Of a stretch of 64,000 nt of DNA, positions 8,079 to 15,674 are shown piece by piece. The stretch covers positions 124,001 to 188,000 of the forward strand of contig NZ_JBJNRJ010000004.1 of NCBI RefSeq assembly GCF_046233715.1, in the 5' to 3' direction. This DNA is from Trujillonella humicola (GTDB lineage: Bacteria; Actinomycetota; Actinomycetes; Mycobacteriales; Geodermatophilaceae). The position numbers and the translations under genes are program-made. Position 1 is the first letter of the stretch. Every line of letters begins with the position of its first letter. A model generated the notes under the pieces. The model ran no database searches. It was not told the DNA's origin and was given only the letters and a program-made list of their open reading frames with translations.

Positions 8079-9027
8079 TGAGGGGCCCCGCCGCCGCTCA
8101 CCGTCCGCGCGCTCACGGCCGGCCCCTGCAGCGGGGCCGTCGCTGAGCACTCCTCCGGAGCAGCCCGACGGGCTGCTGGGCCCGGCCGCCATCCGCGACC
8201 TCGCCCAGCAGCTCGAACTGCGTCCCACCAAGTCCCTCGGGCAGAACTTCCTGCACGACGCCAACACGATCCGGCGCATCGTCCGTACCGCCGAGCTGCG
8301 GCCCGACGACGTCGTGCTGGAGGTCGGCCCGGGCCTCGGGTCGCTCACCCTCGGCCTGCTTCCGGTCGTGGCGGCCGTGACGGCGGTGGAGATCGACCCG
8401 CGGCTGGCCGCGCTGCTGCCGCGCACGGTGGGCGAGCGCGTCCCGGCGCTGGCCGGCCGGCTGACCGTGCTGGAGGCCGACGCCCTGCGCGTGCGGGAGA
8501 TCCCGGGGCCGCCTCCGACGGCGCTGGTCGCCAACCTGCCGTACAACGTGGCCGTGCCCGTGCTGCTGCACCTGCTGGAGCTGCTGCCGTCGCTGCGCCG
8601 CGCGCTGGTCCTGGTGCAGGCCGAGGTCGCCGAGCGGCTCGCCGCCCCGCCCGGCTCGCCGGCCTACGGCGTGCCGTCGGTCAAAGCCGCCTGGTACGGC
8701 GACGTGCGGCGGGCGGGGTCGGTGGGCCGGCGGGTGTTCTGGCCCGAGCCCAACGTCGACTCCGGACTCGTCGCGCTGGACCGCCGTCCGCCCCCGCCGG
8801 GGGACCGTGCGGCCACCTTCGCCGTCGTCGACGCCGCCTTCGCCACTCGCCGCAAGGGCCTGCGCGCCGCGCTGGCGGGGTGGGCCGGCAGCCCCGCCGC
8901 GGCGGAGGCCAGGCTGCGCGCGGCCGGCATCGACCCCGCCACCCGCGGCGAGCGGCTCTCGGTGGCCGACTTCGCCCGGCTGGCGGCCACCCCGGCAGGA
9001 CCGGCCGGGCCGGCGGAGCCGGCGTGA
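8035..9027 (+). CDS. rsmA: 16S rRNA dimethyladenosine transferase (RsmA/KsgA)
   Basis: A SAM-dependent Rossmann-fold methyltransferase that dimethylates the two adjacent adenines in helix 45 of 16S rRNA. Visible motifs are the N-terminal KSLGQNFLHD, the SAM-binding VLEVGPGLGSLT, and the catalytic NLPYN. The start is uncertain. Homology begins near LLGPAAIRDL (about 8170). The only ATG/GTG/TTG codons upstream are GTG 8035 and GTG 7969, both inside rpfB. A CTG at 8143 would give a normal-length N-terminus. I list GTG 8035, but the mature start may be 8143. The stop overlaps the ispE GTG. Confidence 0.9.
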   Translation: MPASGRTAARGCSADEGPRRRSPSARSRPAPAAGPSLSTPPEQPDGLLGPAAIRDLAQQLELRPTKSLGQNFLHDANTIRRIVRTAELRPDDVVLEVGPGLGSLTLGLLPVVAAVTAVEIDPRLAALLPRTVGERVPALAGRLTVLEADALRVREIPGPPPTALVANLPYNVAVPVLLHLLELLPSLRRALVLVQAEVAERLAAPPGSPAYGVPSVKAAWYGDVRRAGSVGRRVFWPEPNVDSGLVALDRRPPPPGDRAATFAVVDAAFATRRKGLRAALAGWAGSPAAAEARLRAAGIDPATRGERLSVADFARLAATPAGPAGPAEPA

Positions 9028-9992
9028 GCCGGACGTCCCACCCCGGTCCGGGGCGGATCACCGGGGACGGCGCGGTCGTCGCGCGGGCCCCGGCCAAGGT
9101 CAACGTGCACCTCGCGGTCGCCCCGCTGGGCGACGACGGCTTCCACGAGCTGCACACCGTCTTCCTGGCCGTCTCGCTGTCCGACACGGTCACCGTGCGG
9201 CCGGCCGAGGCCCTGAGCATCCGGTTGACCGGCGAGTTCGCCGGCGGCCGCAGCGGGCCCGACCGGGTGCCGACCGACCGGCGCAACATCGTCTGGCGGG
9301 CGGCCGAGCTGCTGGCCGAGCGGGCCGGGGTGCGCGCCGAGGCCACCATCACCATCGACAAGTCGATCCCGGCGGCCGCCGGCCTGGCCGGCGGCAGCGC
9401 CGACGCGGCGGCCGCCCTGGTCGCCCTCGACGCCCTGTGGGGCACGCACGCCACCCGCGGCGACCTCGCCGAGCTGGCTGCGCGGCTCGGCAGCGACGTG
9501 CCGTTCAGCCTCCTGGGAGGCGTCGCGCTGGGCGCCGGGCGGGGGGAGCGGCTCAGCCCGGTGCTCGCCCGCCGCCGGTGGGACTGGGTCCTGGGCATCG
9601 CGGGCGAGGGGCTGTCGACTCCGGCGGTCTACGGCGAGCTCGACCGGCTGCGCGCCGGGGGCCGGCTGCCCGCCGGCAGCGAGCTCTCCTCGCCGGAGCC
9701 GGTCGTCGCCGCGCTGCGCAACGGGCCGGTGCAGTCGCTGGCCGCCGCGCTGGCCAACGACCTGCAGGACCCGGCGATCGCGCTGCGCCCCGACCTGCGC
9801 CTCGCGCTGGACGCCGCGACCGCCGCCGGCGCCGCCGCGGCGCTGGTCAGCGGCTCCGGCCCGACCGTGGCGGCGCTGGCGCGCGACGAGGACGACGCCG
9901 ATGCCGTGGCCGCCGGGATGGCGGCCTCCGGCCGGTTCCGGACGGTGCGCGTGGTGCACGGGCCGGTCCCCGGCGCCCGCCTGGTCGGCTGA
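9024..9992 (+). CDS. ispE: 4-diphosphocytidyl-2-C-methyl-D-erythritol kinase
   Basis: A 322-aa GHMP-family kinase of the non-mevalonate isoprenoid pathway that phosphorylates CDP-methylerythritol. The N-terminal substrate-lysine motif PAKVNVHL and the ATP loop GLAGGSADAAAAL (~112-124) are present, as is the C-terminal GSGPTVAAL. GTG 9024 overlaps the rsmA stop in a GTGA junction, which implies translational coupling. It ends the rpfB-rsmA-ispE unit just before a 57-bp palindrome. Confidence 0.95.
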   Translation: MSRTSHPGPGRITGDGAVVARAPAKVNVHLAVAPLGDDGFHELHTVFLAVSLSDTVTVRPAEALSIRLTGEFAGGRSGPDRVPTDRRNIVWRAAELLAERAGVRAEATITIDKSIPAAAGLAGGSADAAAALVALDALWGTHATRGDLAELAARLGSDVPFSLLGGVALGAGRGERLSPVLARRRWDWVLGIAGEGLSTPAVYGELDRLRAGGRLPAGSELSSPEPVVAALRNGPVQSLAAALANDLQDPAIALRPDLRLALDAATAAGAAAALVSGSGPTVAALARDEDDADAVAAGMAASGRFRTVRVVHGPVPGARLVG

Positions 9993-10001
9993 CGGCCTCC
10001 G

Positions 10002-10058
10002 CGAGATCTGCACACTCGTCGCCATCAGCCGCTGATGGCGACGAGTGTGCAGATCTCG
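10002..10058. repeat. 57-bp near-perfect palindrome between convergent genes (GAGATCTGCACACTCGT family, copy 1)
   Basis: Two 28-nt arms (10002-10029 and 10031-10058) are exact complements around a single C. The outer half reads CGAGATCTGCACACTCGT. It sits between the convergent ispE and tetR genes, as expected for a bidirectional terminator. The same outer arms recur at 44554-44610, again between convergent genes. Confidence 0.85.
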
Positions 10059-10068
10059 TCGAGGGGGC

Positions 10069-10668
10069 TCAGGGGTCGCTGCGCAGGCGGGGCTGGGGGT
10101 CCAGGTGGCCCATGCCGTTCCAGGCGAGGTTGACCAGGTGCGCGGCGACCTCGCGCTTGCCGCGGGATCGGTCCTCCAGCCACGACGCGCCGACCAGCGC
10201 CACCATGCCGACCAGCGCCTGGCTGTAGAGGCCGGCCGGGCGCGGGTCGTAGCCGTTCTGCCGGAACTGCGAGGCCAGCAGGTGCTCCACCGCGTGCGCG
10301 GCCTCGCCCAGCAGCGAGGAGTAGTGCCCGGCGGCGTCGCTGAAGGGGGAGTCCCGGGAGAGCACCCGGAAACCGTCGGCGTCCTCCTCGATGTAGTCGA
10401 GGAAGACCAGGGCGGTCCGCTCCAGCACGTCGCGCGGGTGCCCCCCGGCGGAGAGCGCGGCGGCGAAGCGGTCGAGCAGCCGGCGCATCTCCTGCTCGAC
10501 GACGACGGCGTAGAGGCCCTCCTTGCCGCCGAAGTGCCCGTAGACGACGGGCTTGCTGACCGAGGCTCGGGCGGCGAGCTCCTCGATCGACGTCGCCTCG
10601 TAGCCCCGCCGGCCGAACAGCTCGCGGCCGATGTCGATCAGCTGCTGGCGGCGCTGGGCGCCGGTCAT
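10069..10668 (-). CDS. TetR family transcriptional regulator
   Basis: A 199-aa one-component regulator. The N-terminal helix-turn-helix is clear (RRGYEATSIEELAARASVS followed by KPVVYGHFGGKEGLYAVV). The C-terminal ligand domain has LYSQALVGMVALVGASWL. It starts at ATG 10668, about 105 bp downstream of the desaturase gene on the same strand. A TetR gene also sits between glmU and mfd in mycobacteria, so it may be the ancestral regulator of this site. A plausible target is the adjacent desaturase, whose upstream region holds an inverted repeat (11824-11841). Confidence 0.92.
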   Translation of the reverse strand: MTGAQRRQQLIDIGRELFGRRGYEATSIEELAARASVSKPVVYGHFGGKEGLYAVVVEQEMRRLLDRFAAALSAGGHPRDVLERTALVFLDYIEEDADGFRVLSRDSPFSDAAGHYSSLLGEAAHAVEHLLASQFRQNGYDPRPAGLYSQALVGMVALVGASWLEDRSRGKREVAAHLVNLAWNGMGHLDPQPRLRSDP

Positions 10669-10772
10669 CCGCACCCGCGGCCGGGTGCCGGCCGGCGCCC
10701 CCTCGGGTCGCCGGCGCCCGGGCGCCCGCGGCGAGGCGGAGCGCCCGGGCGGGGGCGTCGTCCCGGCCGTGG

Positions 10773-11771
10773 TCAGCCGGCTGCCCGGACGGGCGCGGGG
10801 CTCGCGACGCGGCGCTTGGCCGCGAGCCGCACCGGGTCGGGCCACTTGACGCCGTGGGCCCAGCCGAGCTTCTCGAACAGCCAGATCACCCGCGCGCTCA
10901 TGTCGATCTGGCCGCGCAGCACCCCGTGCCGGGCGCTGGTCGGGTCGACGTGGTGCAGGTTGTGCCAGGACTCGCCGCCGCTCAGGATCGCCAGCGGCCA
11001 GACGTTCGTGGCCCGGTCGCGGGAGGCGAACGGGCGGGTGCCGATGACGTGGCAGATCGAGTTGACCGACCAGGTGACGTGGTGCAGCAGCGCCGTGCGC
11101 ACGAGGCCGGCCCAGAAGAACGCCGACAGCGCGCCGGCCCACGTGCCGGTGACGAGGCCGCCGATGAGCGCCGGGAGCGCCAGGCTGAGGAAGGCCCAGA
11201 TGACGAAGAGCCGGCTGACGACCTTCAGGCCCCTGTCCTTGAGCAGGTCCGGGGCGTAGCGCTCGGGGTTGGTCTGCCGGCGGTCGAACAACCAGCCCAG
11301 GTGGGCGTGCCACATGCCCTTGACCAGGGACCGCGCGTCGGTGCCGTAGCGCCACGGCGAGTGCGGGTCGCCCTCGCGGTCGGAGAACGCGTGGTGCCGG
11401 CGGTGGTCGGCGACCCACTGCACGACCGGTCCCTGGATGGCCATGCACCCGATGACCGCCATCGCGTAGCGCAGCGGCTTGCCGGTCTTGAACGACCCGT
11501 GCGTGAAGTACCGGTGGTAGCCGACGGTCACCCCGAGCAGCGGGATGAAGTAGAAGGCGGCCAGCAGGCCGAGGTCCAGCCAGGAGAGCCCCCAGCCCCA
11601 CACGGCGGGAACGATCGCGGCGACCGCGAGGAACGGGACGATCACGAACAGGTAGAGCGTGATCTGCTCGACCGCGCCCTTCTCCTTGCCGTAGGCGTTG
11701 GCCGGGAGTCCGGCATCCGGGTCGGCCGGTCGGGTCGGGGCCGTGGGCCGGGTCAGGGCGGGAGCGGACAG
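10773..11771 (-). CDS. Acyl-CoA / fatty acid desaturase, apparent CTG start
   Basis: A 332-aa membrane diiron desaturase that introduces a double bond into acyl chains. The three histidine boxes are GYHRYFTHGS, DHRRHHAFSD and WHNLHHVDP, interspersed with about four membrane segments. An internal GTG at 11645 would cut the protein inside the first membrane segment. The open frame extends upstream through KEKGAVEQITLYLFV to a CTG at 11771. That codon has a perfect AGGAGG six bases upstream, and no ATG, GTG or TTG is available in between, so CTG is the likely initiator. It probably adjusts membrane fluidity under the neighbouring TetR protein. Confidence 0.9.
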   Translation of the reverse strand: MSAPALTRPTAPTRPADPDAGLPANAYGKEKGAVEQITLYLFVIVPFLAVAAIVPAVWGWGLSWLDLGLLAAFYFIPLLGVTVGYHRYFTHGSFKTGKPLRYAMAVIGCMAIQGPVVQWVADHRRHHAFSDREGDPHSPWRYGTDARSLVKGMWHAHLGWLFDRRQTNPERYAPDLLKDRGLKVVSRLFVIWAFLSLALPALIGGLVTGTWAGALSAFFWAGLVRTALLHHVTWSVNSICHVIGTRPFASRDRATNVWPLAILSGGESWHNLHHVDPTSARHGVLRGQIDMSARVIWLFEKLGWAHGVKWPDPVRLAAKRRVASPAPVRAAG

Positions 11772-11777
11772 AGGGGG

Positions 11778-11783
11778 CCTCCT
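11778..11783 (-). promoter_or_regulatory. AGGAGG ribosome binding site that decides the CTG start
   Basis: On the minus strand AGGAGG is followed by 6 nt and then the CTG at 11771. This is the optimal Shine-Dalgarno spacing and is the main evidence for the desaturase start. Confidence 0.65.
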
Positions 11784-11823
11784 GGGGAGTGTCGAACCGG
11801 TCGAACGCAGCGTCCCCGGCCGT

Positions 11824-11841
11824 GGTTACGACTCCGTAACC
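11824..11841. promoter_or_regulatory. Candidate TetR operator upstream of desaturase
   Basis: Arms GGTTACG and CGTAACC with a 4-bp spacer (ACTC) lie about 53 bp upstream of the desaturase start. A second small repeat (CTACG/CGTAG) adjoins it. The placement over a promoter region suggests repression by the neighbouring TetR protein. That is inference. Confidence 0.45.
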
Positions 11842-12006
11842 TACGTGCCCGTAGCCGAGGTCGCCTGGTGGGGTCGAGGCCTGCCGGGAGTGCGCAGGTC
11901 GGAGGCGGGGACGTCGCCGTCCGCTGCCGTGCCGGGACCCGATCACTAGGCTGCCGGTGGCGCCGGAACGGCGTCCGGCGGCCCCGGCGACGGCCGGACC
12001 CGCGGA

Positions 12007-12079
12007 TGGGGGATGGGGTAATCGGCAGCCCGCCGGCCTTTGGAGCCGGGAAGTCTCGGTTCGAGTCCGAGTCCCCCAG
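12007..12079 (+). tRNA. tRNA-Gln (UUG anticodon)
   Basis: A 73-nt cloverleaf. Acceptor strands TGGGGGA and TCCCCCA pair fully and start with the weak U1-A72 pair typical of tRNA-Gln. The anticodon stem CCGGC/GCCGG encloses the loop CTTTGGA, with TTG at positions 34-36. The T-arm is CTCGG-TTCGAGT-CCGAG, with discriminator G. The CCA end is not encoded. It lies just upstream of glmU on the same strand. Confidence 0.93.
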
Positions 12080-12146
12080 CAGCCGTCACCGGCGGCGGCG
12101 CCCGCACCCGGGGCCGCCGCCGCCCGCCCGCCGTCCGAGGAGACCC

Positions 12147-13691
12147 GTGAGCCAGCACCTGCCCGGAATCGCCCACCCCGACCAGCAGGCCGGGGGCTCC
12201 GTGGCGGCCGTCGTCGTCCTCGCCGCGGGGCAGGGCACGCGGATGCGGTCGGCGACGCCCAAGGTCCTGCACCCGCTGGGCGGCCGCAGCATGCTCGGGC
12301 ACGTGCTCGCCGCCGCGGCGCCGCTCGGGGCCGGCAGCACGCTGGTCGTCGTCGGCGCCGGCCGCGAGGCCGTGGTCGAGCACCTGGCCGCCGTGGCGCC
12401 CGGGGCCCGGCCGGTGGTGCAGGAGGAGCAGCGGGGCTCGGGGCACGCCGCGCAGGTGGCCCTCGACGCCGTCCCGGACCTCGAGGGCGCCGTCCTGGTC
12501 TGCAACGGCGACTCGCCGCTGCTCACCGCGCGGACCCTCGCGGCGCTGGTGGCCGCGCACTCCGAGGCGGGCAGCGTCTTCACCGTGCTGACCGCGGAGG
12601 TCGACGACCCGACGGGGCTGGGCCGGATCGTCCGCGGCGACGACGGGCGGCCCCGGGCGATCGTCGAGGAGCGGGACGCCACCGACGAGCAGCGCGCCCT
12701 CCGCGAGGTCAACGCCGGTGTCTACGTCGCGAACGCGGCGACCCTGCGCCGGGTGCTCGCCGGCCTGTCGACCGACAACGCCCAGGGCGAGCAGTACCTG
12801 ACCGACGCGCTGGCCCCGCTGGTGGACGGCGGCGCGCCGGTCGCGGCCGTGCGGGCCGACGACCCGGTCGACGTCCTCGGCTGCAACGACCGCCGGGAGC
12901 TGGCCGCCCGCCGCCGGGTGCTCAACGACCGCGTGCTCGACGAGCTGATGGTCGCCGGCGTCACCGTCGTCGACCCGGCGACCACGTGGGTCGACGTCAC
13001 CGTCACGGTCGAGGCGGACGCCGTGCTGCAGCCGGGCACCCAGCTGCACGGGACGACGCGGGTGGCCGGCGGCGCGGTCGTCGGCCCGGACACCACGCTG
13101 ACCGACTGCGAGGTGGGGGAGGGCGCCTCGGTCGTCCGCTCGCACGGCAGCGGGTCGGTCATCGGACCGGACGCCGTCGTCGGCCCCTTCAGCTACCTGC
13201 GCCCCGGCAGCCGGCTGGCCCGCGGCGCGAAGGTCGGCGCGTTCGTCGAGACCAAGAACGTCGACCTCGGCGAGGGCTCGAAGGTGCCGCATCTCTCCTA
13301 CGTGGGCGACGCCACCATCGGCGCCGGCTCCAACGTCGGCGCGGCGACGGTCTTCGTCAACTACGACGGCGTCGCCAAGCACCACACCACGGTGGGTGAC
13401 CACGTGCGCATCGGCAGCGACACGATGCTGGTCGCGCCGGTCACGGTGGGTGACGGTGCGTACACCGCGGCCGGCTCGGTGATCACCGAGGACGTCCCGC
13501 CCGGGGCCATGGGCGTGGCGCGGGCCAAGCAGCGGAATGTGGCAGGCTGGGTGAGCCGCCGACGCCCGGGCACCGCCGCCGCGCGCGCTGCAGCGGCGGC
13601 CGGGGATGCAGGTGCCGTCGGCGCGGCAGAGACTCGACCCCGGACCGACGAGAGCCGATCCGCGGCTCCCGAGACGCACTCCGACGAGTAG
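12147..13691 (+). CDS. glmU: Bifunctional GlcNAc-1-P uridyltransferase / GlcN-1-P acetyltransferase
   Basis: A 514-aa cytoplasmic enzyme that makes UDP-GlcNAc for peptidoglycan and other glycans. The N-terminal nucleotidyltransferase domain has VVLAAGQGTRMRSATPKVLH (residues ~23-42) and CNGDSPLL. The C-terminal left-handed beta-helix has hexapeptide repeats and the acetyl-CoA/active-site region FVETKNVDLGEGSKVPHLSY. A polar, Ala/Arg-rich tail of about 60 residues extends past the helix, as in other actinobacterial GlmU. GTG 12147 follows GAGGAGA. It ends 14 bp before prs, so the two are probably co-transcribed. UDP-GlcNAc could also feed the nearby polysaccharide locus. Confidence 0.96.
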   Translation: MSQHLPGIAHPDQQAGGSVAAVVVLAAGQGTRMRSATPKVLHPLGGRSMLGHVLAAAAPLGAGSTLVVVGAGREAVVEHLAAVAPGARPVVQEEQRGSGHAAQVALDAVPDLEGAVLVCNGDSPLLTARTLAALVAAHSEAGSVFTVLTAEVDDPTGLGRIVRGDDGRPRAIVEERDATDEQRALREVNAGVYVANAATLRRVLAGLSTDNAQGEQYLTDALAPLVDGGAPVAAVRADDPVDVLGCNDRRELAARRRVLNDRVLDELMVAGVTVVDPATTWVDVTVTVEADAVLQPGTQLHGTTRVAGGAVVGPDTTLTDCEVGEGASVVRSHGSGSVIGPDAVVGPFSYLRPGSRLARGAKVGAFVETKNVDLGEGSKVPHLSYVGDATIGAGSNVGAATVFVNYDGVAKHHTTVGDHVRIGSDTMLVAPVTVGDGAYTAAGSVITEDVPPGAMGVARAKQRNVAGWVSRRRPGTAAARAAAAAGDAGAVGAAETRPRTDESRSAAPETHSDE

Positions 13692-13705
13692 GGGCAGTCG
13701 ATCCG

Positions 13706-14686
13706 ATGAGCGCCATCCGGCAGACCACCAGCAAGAGCCTGATGCTGTTCTCCGGCCGGGCCTTCCCGCAGCTGACCGACGAGATCGCCGGTCACCTGGG
13801 CGTGACGCCGACCCCGACGGCCTCCTACGAGTTCGCCAACGGCGAGCTTTTCGTCCGGTTCGAGGAGTCGGTCCGCGGCTGCGACGCGTTCGTCGTGCAG
13901 AGCCACACCGCGCCGCTGAACACCTGGCTGATGGAGCAGCTGATCATGGTGGACGCGCTCAAGCGGGCCTCGGCGAAGCGGATCACCGTCGTCGCCCCCT
14001 TCTTCCCCTACGCCCGCCAGGACAAGAAGCACCGCGGCCGCGAGCCCATCTCCGCCCGCCTGGTCGCCGACCTGTTCAAGACCGCCGGCGCCGACCGGCT
14101 GATGACCGTGGACCTGCACACCGCGCAGATCCAGGGCTTCTTCGACGGTCCGGTCGACCACCTGTTCGCCCTCGACCTGCTGGTCGACCACGTCCGCGAC
14201 CGCTGCGCCGACCGCGACGTCACGATCGTCTCCCCGGACGCCGGCCGGGTGCGGGTGTCCGAGCGGTGGAGCGACAAGCTCGGCGGCGTCCCGCTGGCCT
14301 TCATCCACAAGACCCGCGACCCCATGCGCCCCAACGAGGTGGTGGCCAACCGCGTGGTCGGCGAGGTCGAGGGCCGGGTCTGCATCCTCGTCGACGACAT
14401 GATCGACACCGGGGGCACGATCGTGAAGGCCGCCGAGACCCTCTTCGAGGCCGGCGCGGCCGACGTCATCGTGACCGCGACCCACGGCGTGCTCTCCGGT
14501 CCGGCGGTGGACCGGCTGAAGAACAGCCGCGTGAGCGAGGTCGTCATCACCAACACGCTGCCGATCGAGCCGGAGCGGCAGTTCGACAAGCTCACCGTCC
14601 TCTCCATCGCCCCCCTGCTGGCACGCGCGATCAAGGAGGTCTTCGAGGACGGGAGCGTCACCTCCCTCTTCGACGGCGCCAGCTGA
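13706..14686 (+). CDS. prs: Ribose-phosphate pyrophosphokinase (PRPP synthetase)
   Basis: A 326-aa class I PRPP synthetase that makes 5-phosphoribosyl diphosphate for nucleotide, His and Trp synthesis and, in actinobacteria, decaprenyl-phosphoryl-arabinose. Recognisable parts are YEFANGELFVRFEESVRG near the N-terminus, the ATP/regulatory FFPYARQDKKHRGREPIS, the divalent-cation site MTVDLHTAQIQGFF, and the PRPP loop CILVDDMIDTGGTI. The length is normal. It follows glmU closely, which is a widely conserved pairing. A long inverted repeat follows its stop. Confidence 0.97.
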   Translation: MSAIRQTTSKSLMLFSGRAFPQLTDEIAGHLGVTPTPTASYEFANGELFVRFEESVRGCDAFVVQSHTAPLNTWLMEQLIMVDALKRASAKRITVVAPFFPYARQDKKHRGREPISARLVADLFKTAGADRLMTVDLHTAQIQGFFDGPVDHLFALDLLVDHVRDRCADRDVTIVSPDAGRVRVSERWSDKLGGVPLAFIHKTRDPMRPNEVVANRVVGEVEGRVCILVDDMIDTGGTIVKAAETLFEAGAADVIVTATHGVLSGPAVDRLKNSRVSEVVITNTLPIEPERQFDKLTVLSIAPLLARAIKEVFEDGSVTSLFDGAS

Positions 14687-14694
14687 GTACCCGG

Positions 14695-14753
14695 TGATCA
14701 TCGGCGGGTGGCTGCGGCGACCGGCGTGTCGGTCAGCCATCCGACGATGATCA
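14695..14753. terminator. Long inverted repeat after prs
   Basis: Twenty-base arms (14695-14714 and 14734-14753) match at 18 positions with a 19-base loop. The outer 9 bp (TGATCATCG) are perfect. It begins 8 bp after the prs stop, so it probably acts as an intrinsic-type terminator without a T-run. Confidence 0.55.
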
Positions 14754-14883
14754 ACAGGGTGGGGTAGGCTCGTGCACTGCCCGGCGAGGGAGATCCGTCT
14801 CCGTTATCGACGTGCGTGCGCTCCTCGTGGTGTGCCCGTGCGCGTGCGCCGGCCCCAGACCCCAGATCGAGGAGCACACCACC

Positions 14884-15588
14884 GTGGCTGACCACCGCCT
14901 CGCCGCCGAGGCCCGCACCGAGTTCGGCAAGGGCAGCGCCCGCCGCACGCGCCGGGCCGGCCGCATCCCCGCCGTCCTCTACGGGCACGGTCAGGACGTC
15001 GTCCACCTGTCGCTGCCGGCCCGCGAGTTCGCCGCGGTGCTGCGCAACGGCGGCCCGAACGCGCTCATCACCGTCGAGCTCGACGGCACGGAGCACCTGG
15101 CCCTCACCAAGGCCGTGCAGCGCGACCCGCTGACCCGCGTGCACGAGCACGTCGACCTGCTCGTCGTCCGCCGCGGCGAGAAGGTCACCGTCGACGTCCC
15201 GGTCGTGACCGTCGGCGACGCGGCCCCCGAGACGCTGGTCAGCATCGAGCTGAACACCGTGTCGGTCGAGGCCCCCGCCACCTCGATCCCCGAGAGCATC
15301 GAGGTCGACCTCGCCGGACGCGAGGCCGGCCAGGGCGTCACCGCCGGCGAGCTGCGGCTTCCGGACGGCGTCACCGTGCTCACCGACGCCGCCGCGCTGG
15401 TCGTCAACGTCATGCCCGCCCCGACCGCCGAGGCGCTCGAGGCCGAGCTCGCCGACGCCGAGGCCGAGGCCGGGATCGAGCGCGAGGAGTCCGCTCCGGC
15501 CGAGGAGGGCACCGGCGAGGGCGACGTCGTCCCCGAGCCGCAGGACCAGGGCAGCGGCGAGTCGATGGACGCCGCCGGGAACAGCTGA
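14884..15588 (+). CDS. rplY: 50S ribosomal protein L25 / general stress protein Ctc
   Basis: A 234-aa CTC-family L25 that binds 5S rRNA in the large subunit. The N-terminal L25 domain (LAAEARTEFGKGSARRTRRA, then IPAVLYGHG) spans about residues 1-95. It is followed by the TL5-type beta domain (~100-190) and an acidic Glu/Ala-rich tail of about 45 residues. The start is GTG 14884. An upstream TAGGCT (14765-14770) could be its -10 box, giving a leader of about 110 nt. It precedes pth, the usual actinobacterial order. Confidence 0.95.
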   Translation: MADHRLAAEARTEFGKGSARRTRRAGRIPAVLYGHGQDVVHLSLPAREFAAVLRNGGPNALITVELDGTEHLALTKAVQRDPLTRVHEHVDLLVVRRGEKVTVDVPVVTVGDAAPETLVSIELNTVSVEAPATSIPESIEVDLAGREAGQGVTAGELRLPDGVTVLTDAAALVVNVMPAPTAEALEAELADAEAEAGIEREESAPAEEGTGEGDVVPEPQDQGSGESMDAAGNS

Positions 15589-15614
15589 GGCATCCGCTGA
15601 CCGAGAGCACGACC

Positions 15615-15647
15615 CGCAGGGGCGCCGGCACCGCCGGCGCCCCTGCG
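15615..15647 (+). terminator. Strong hairpin between rplY and pth
   Basis: A perfect 15-bp GC stem (CGCAGGGGCGCCGGC and its complement) closes on a 3-nt loop, 27 bp after the rplY stop. It likely terminates or attenuates rplY transcription. It argues against an upstream pth start at CTG 15597. Confidence 0.7.
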
Positions 15648-15674
15648 GCGTCCCCACCGTCCGAGGGTCCGTTC

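Noticed and set aside
15597..15674. CTG start for pth at 15597
   Set aside because: A 15-bp perfect hairpin lies in this stretch, GTG 15675 has an RBS, and the family normally begins right at VVGLGNPG.
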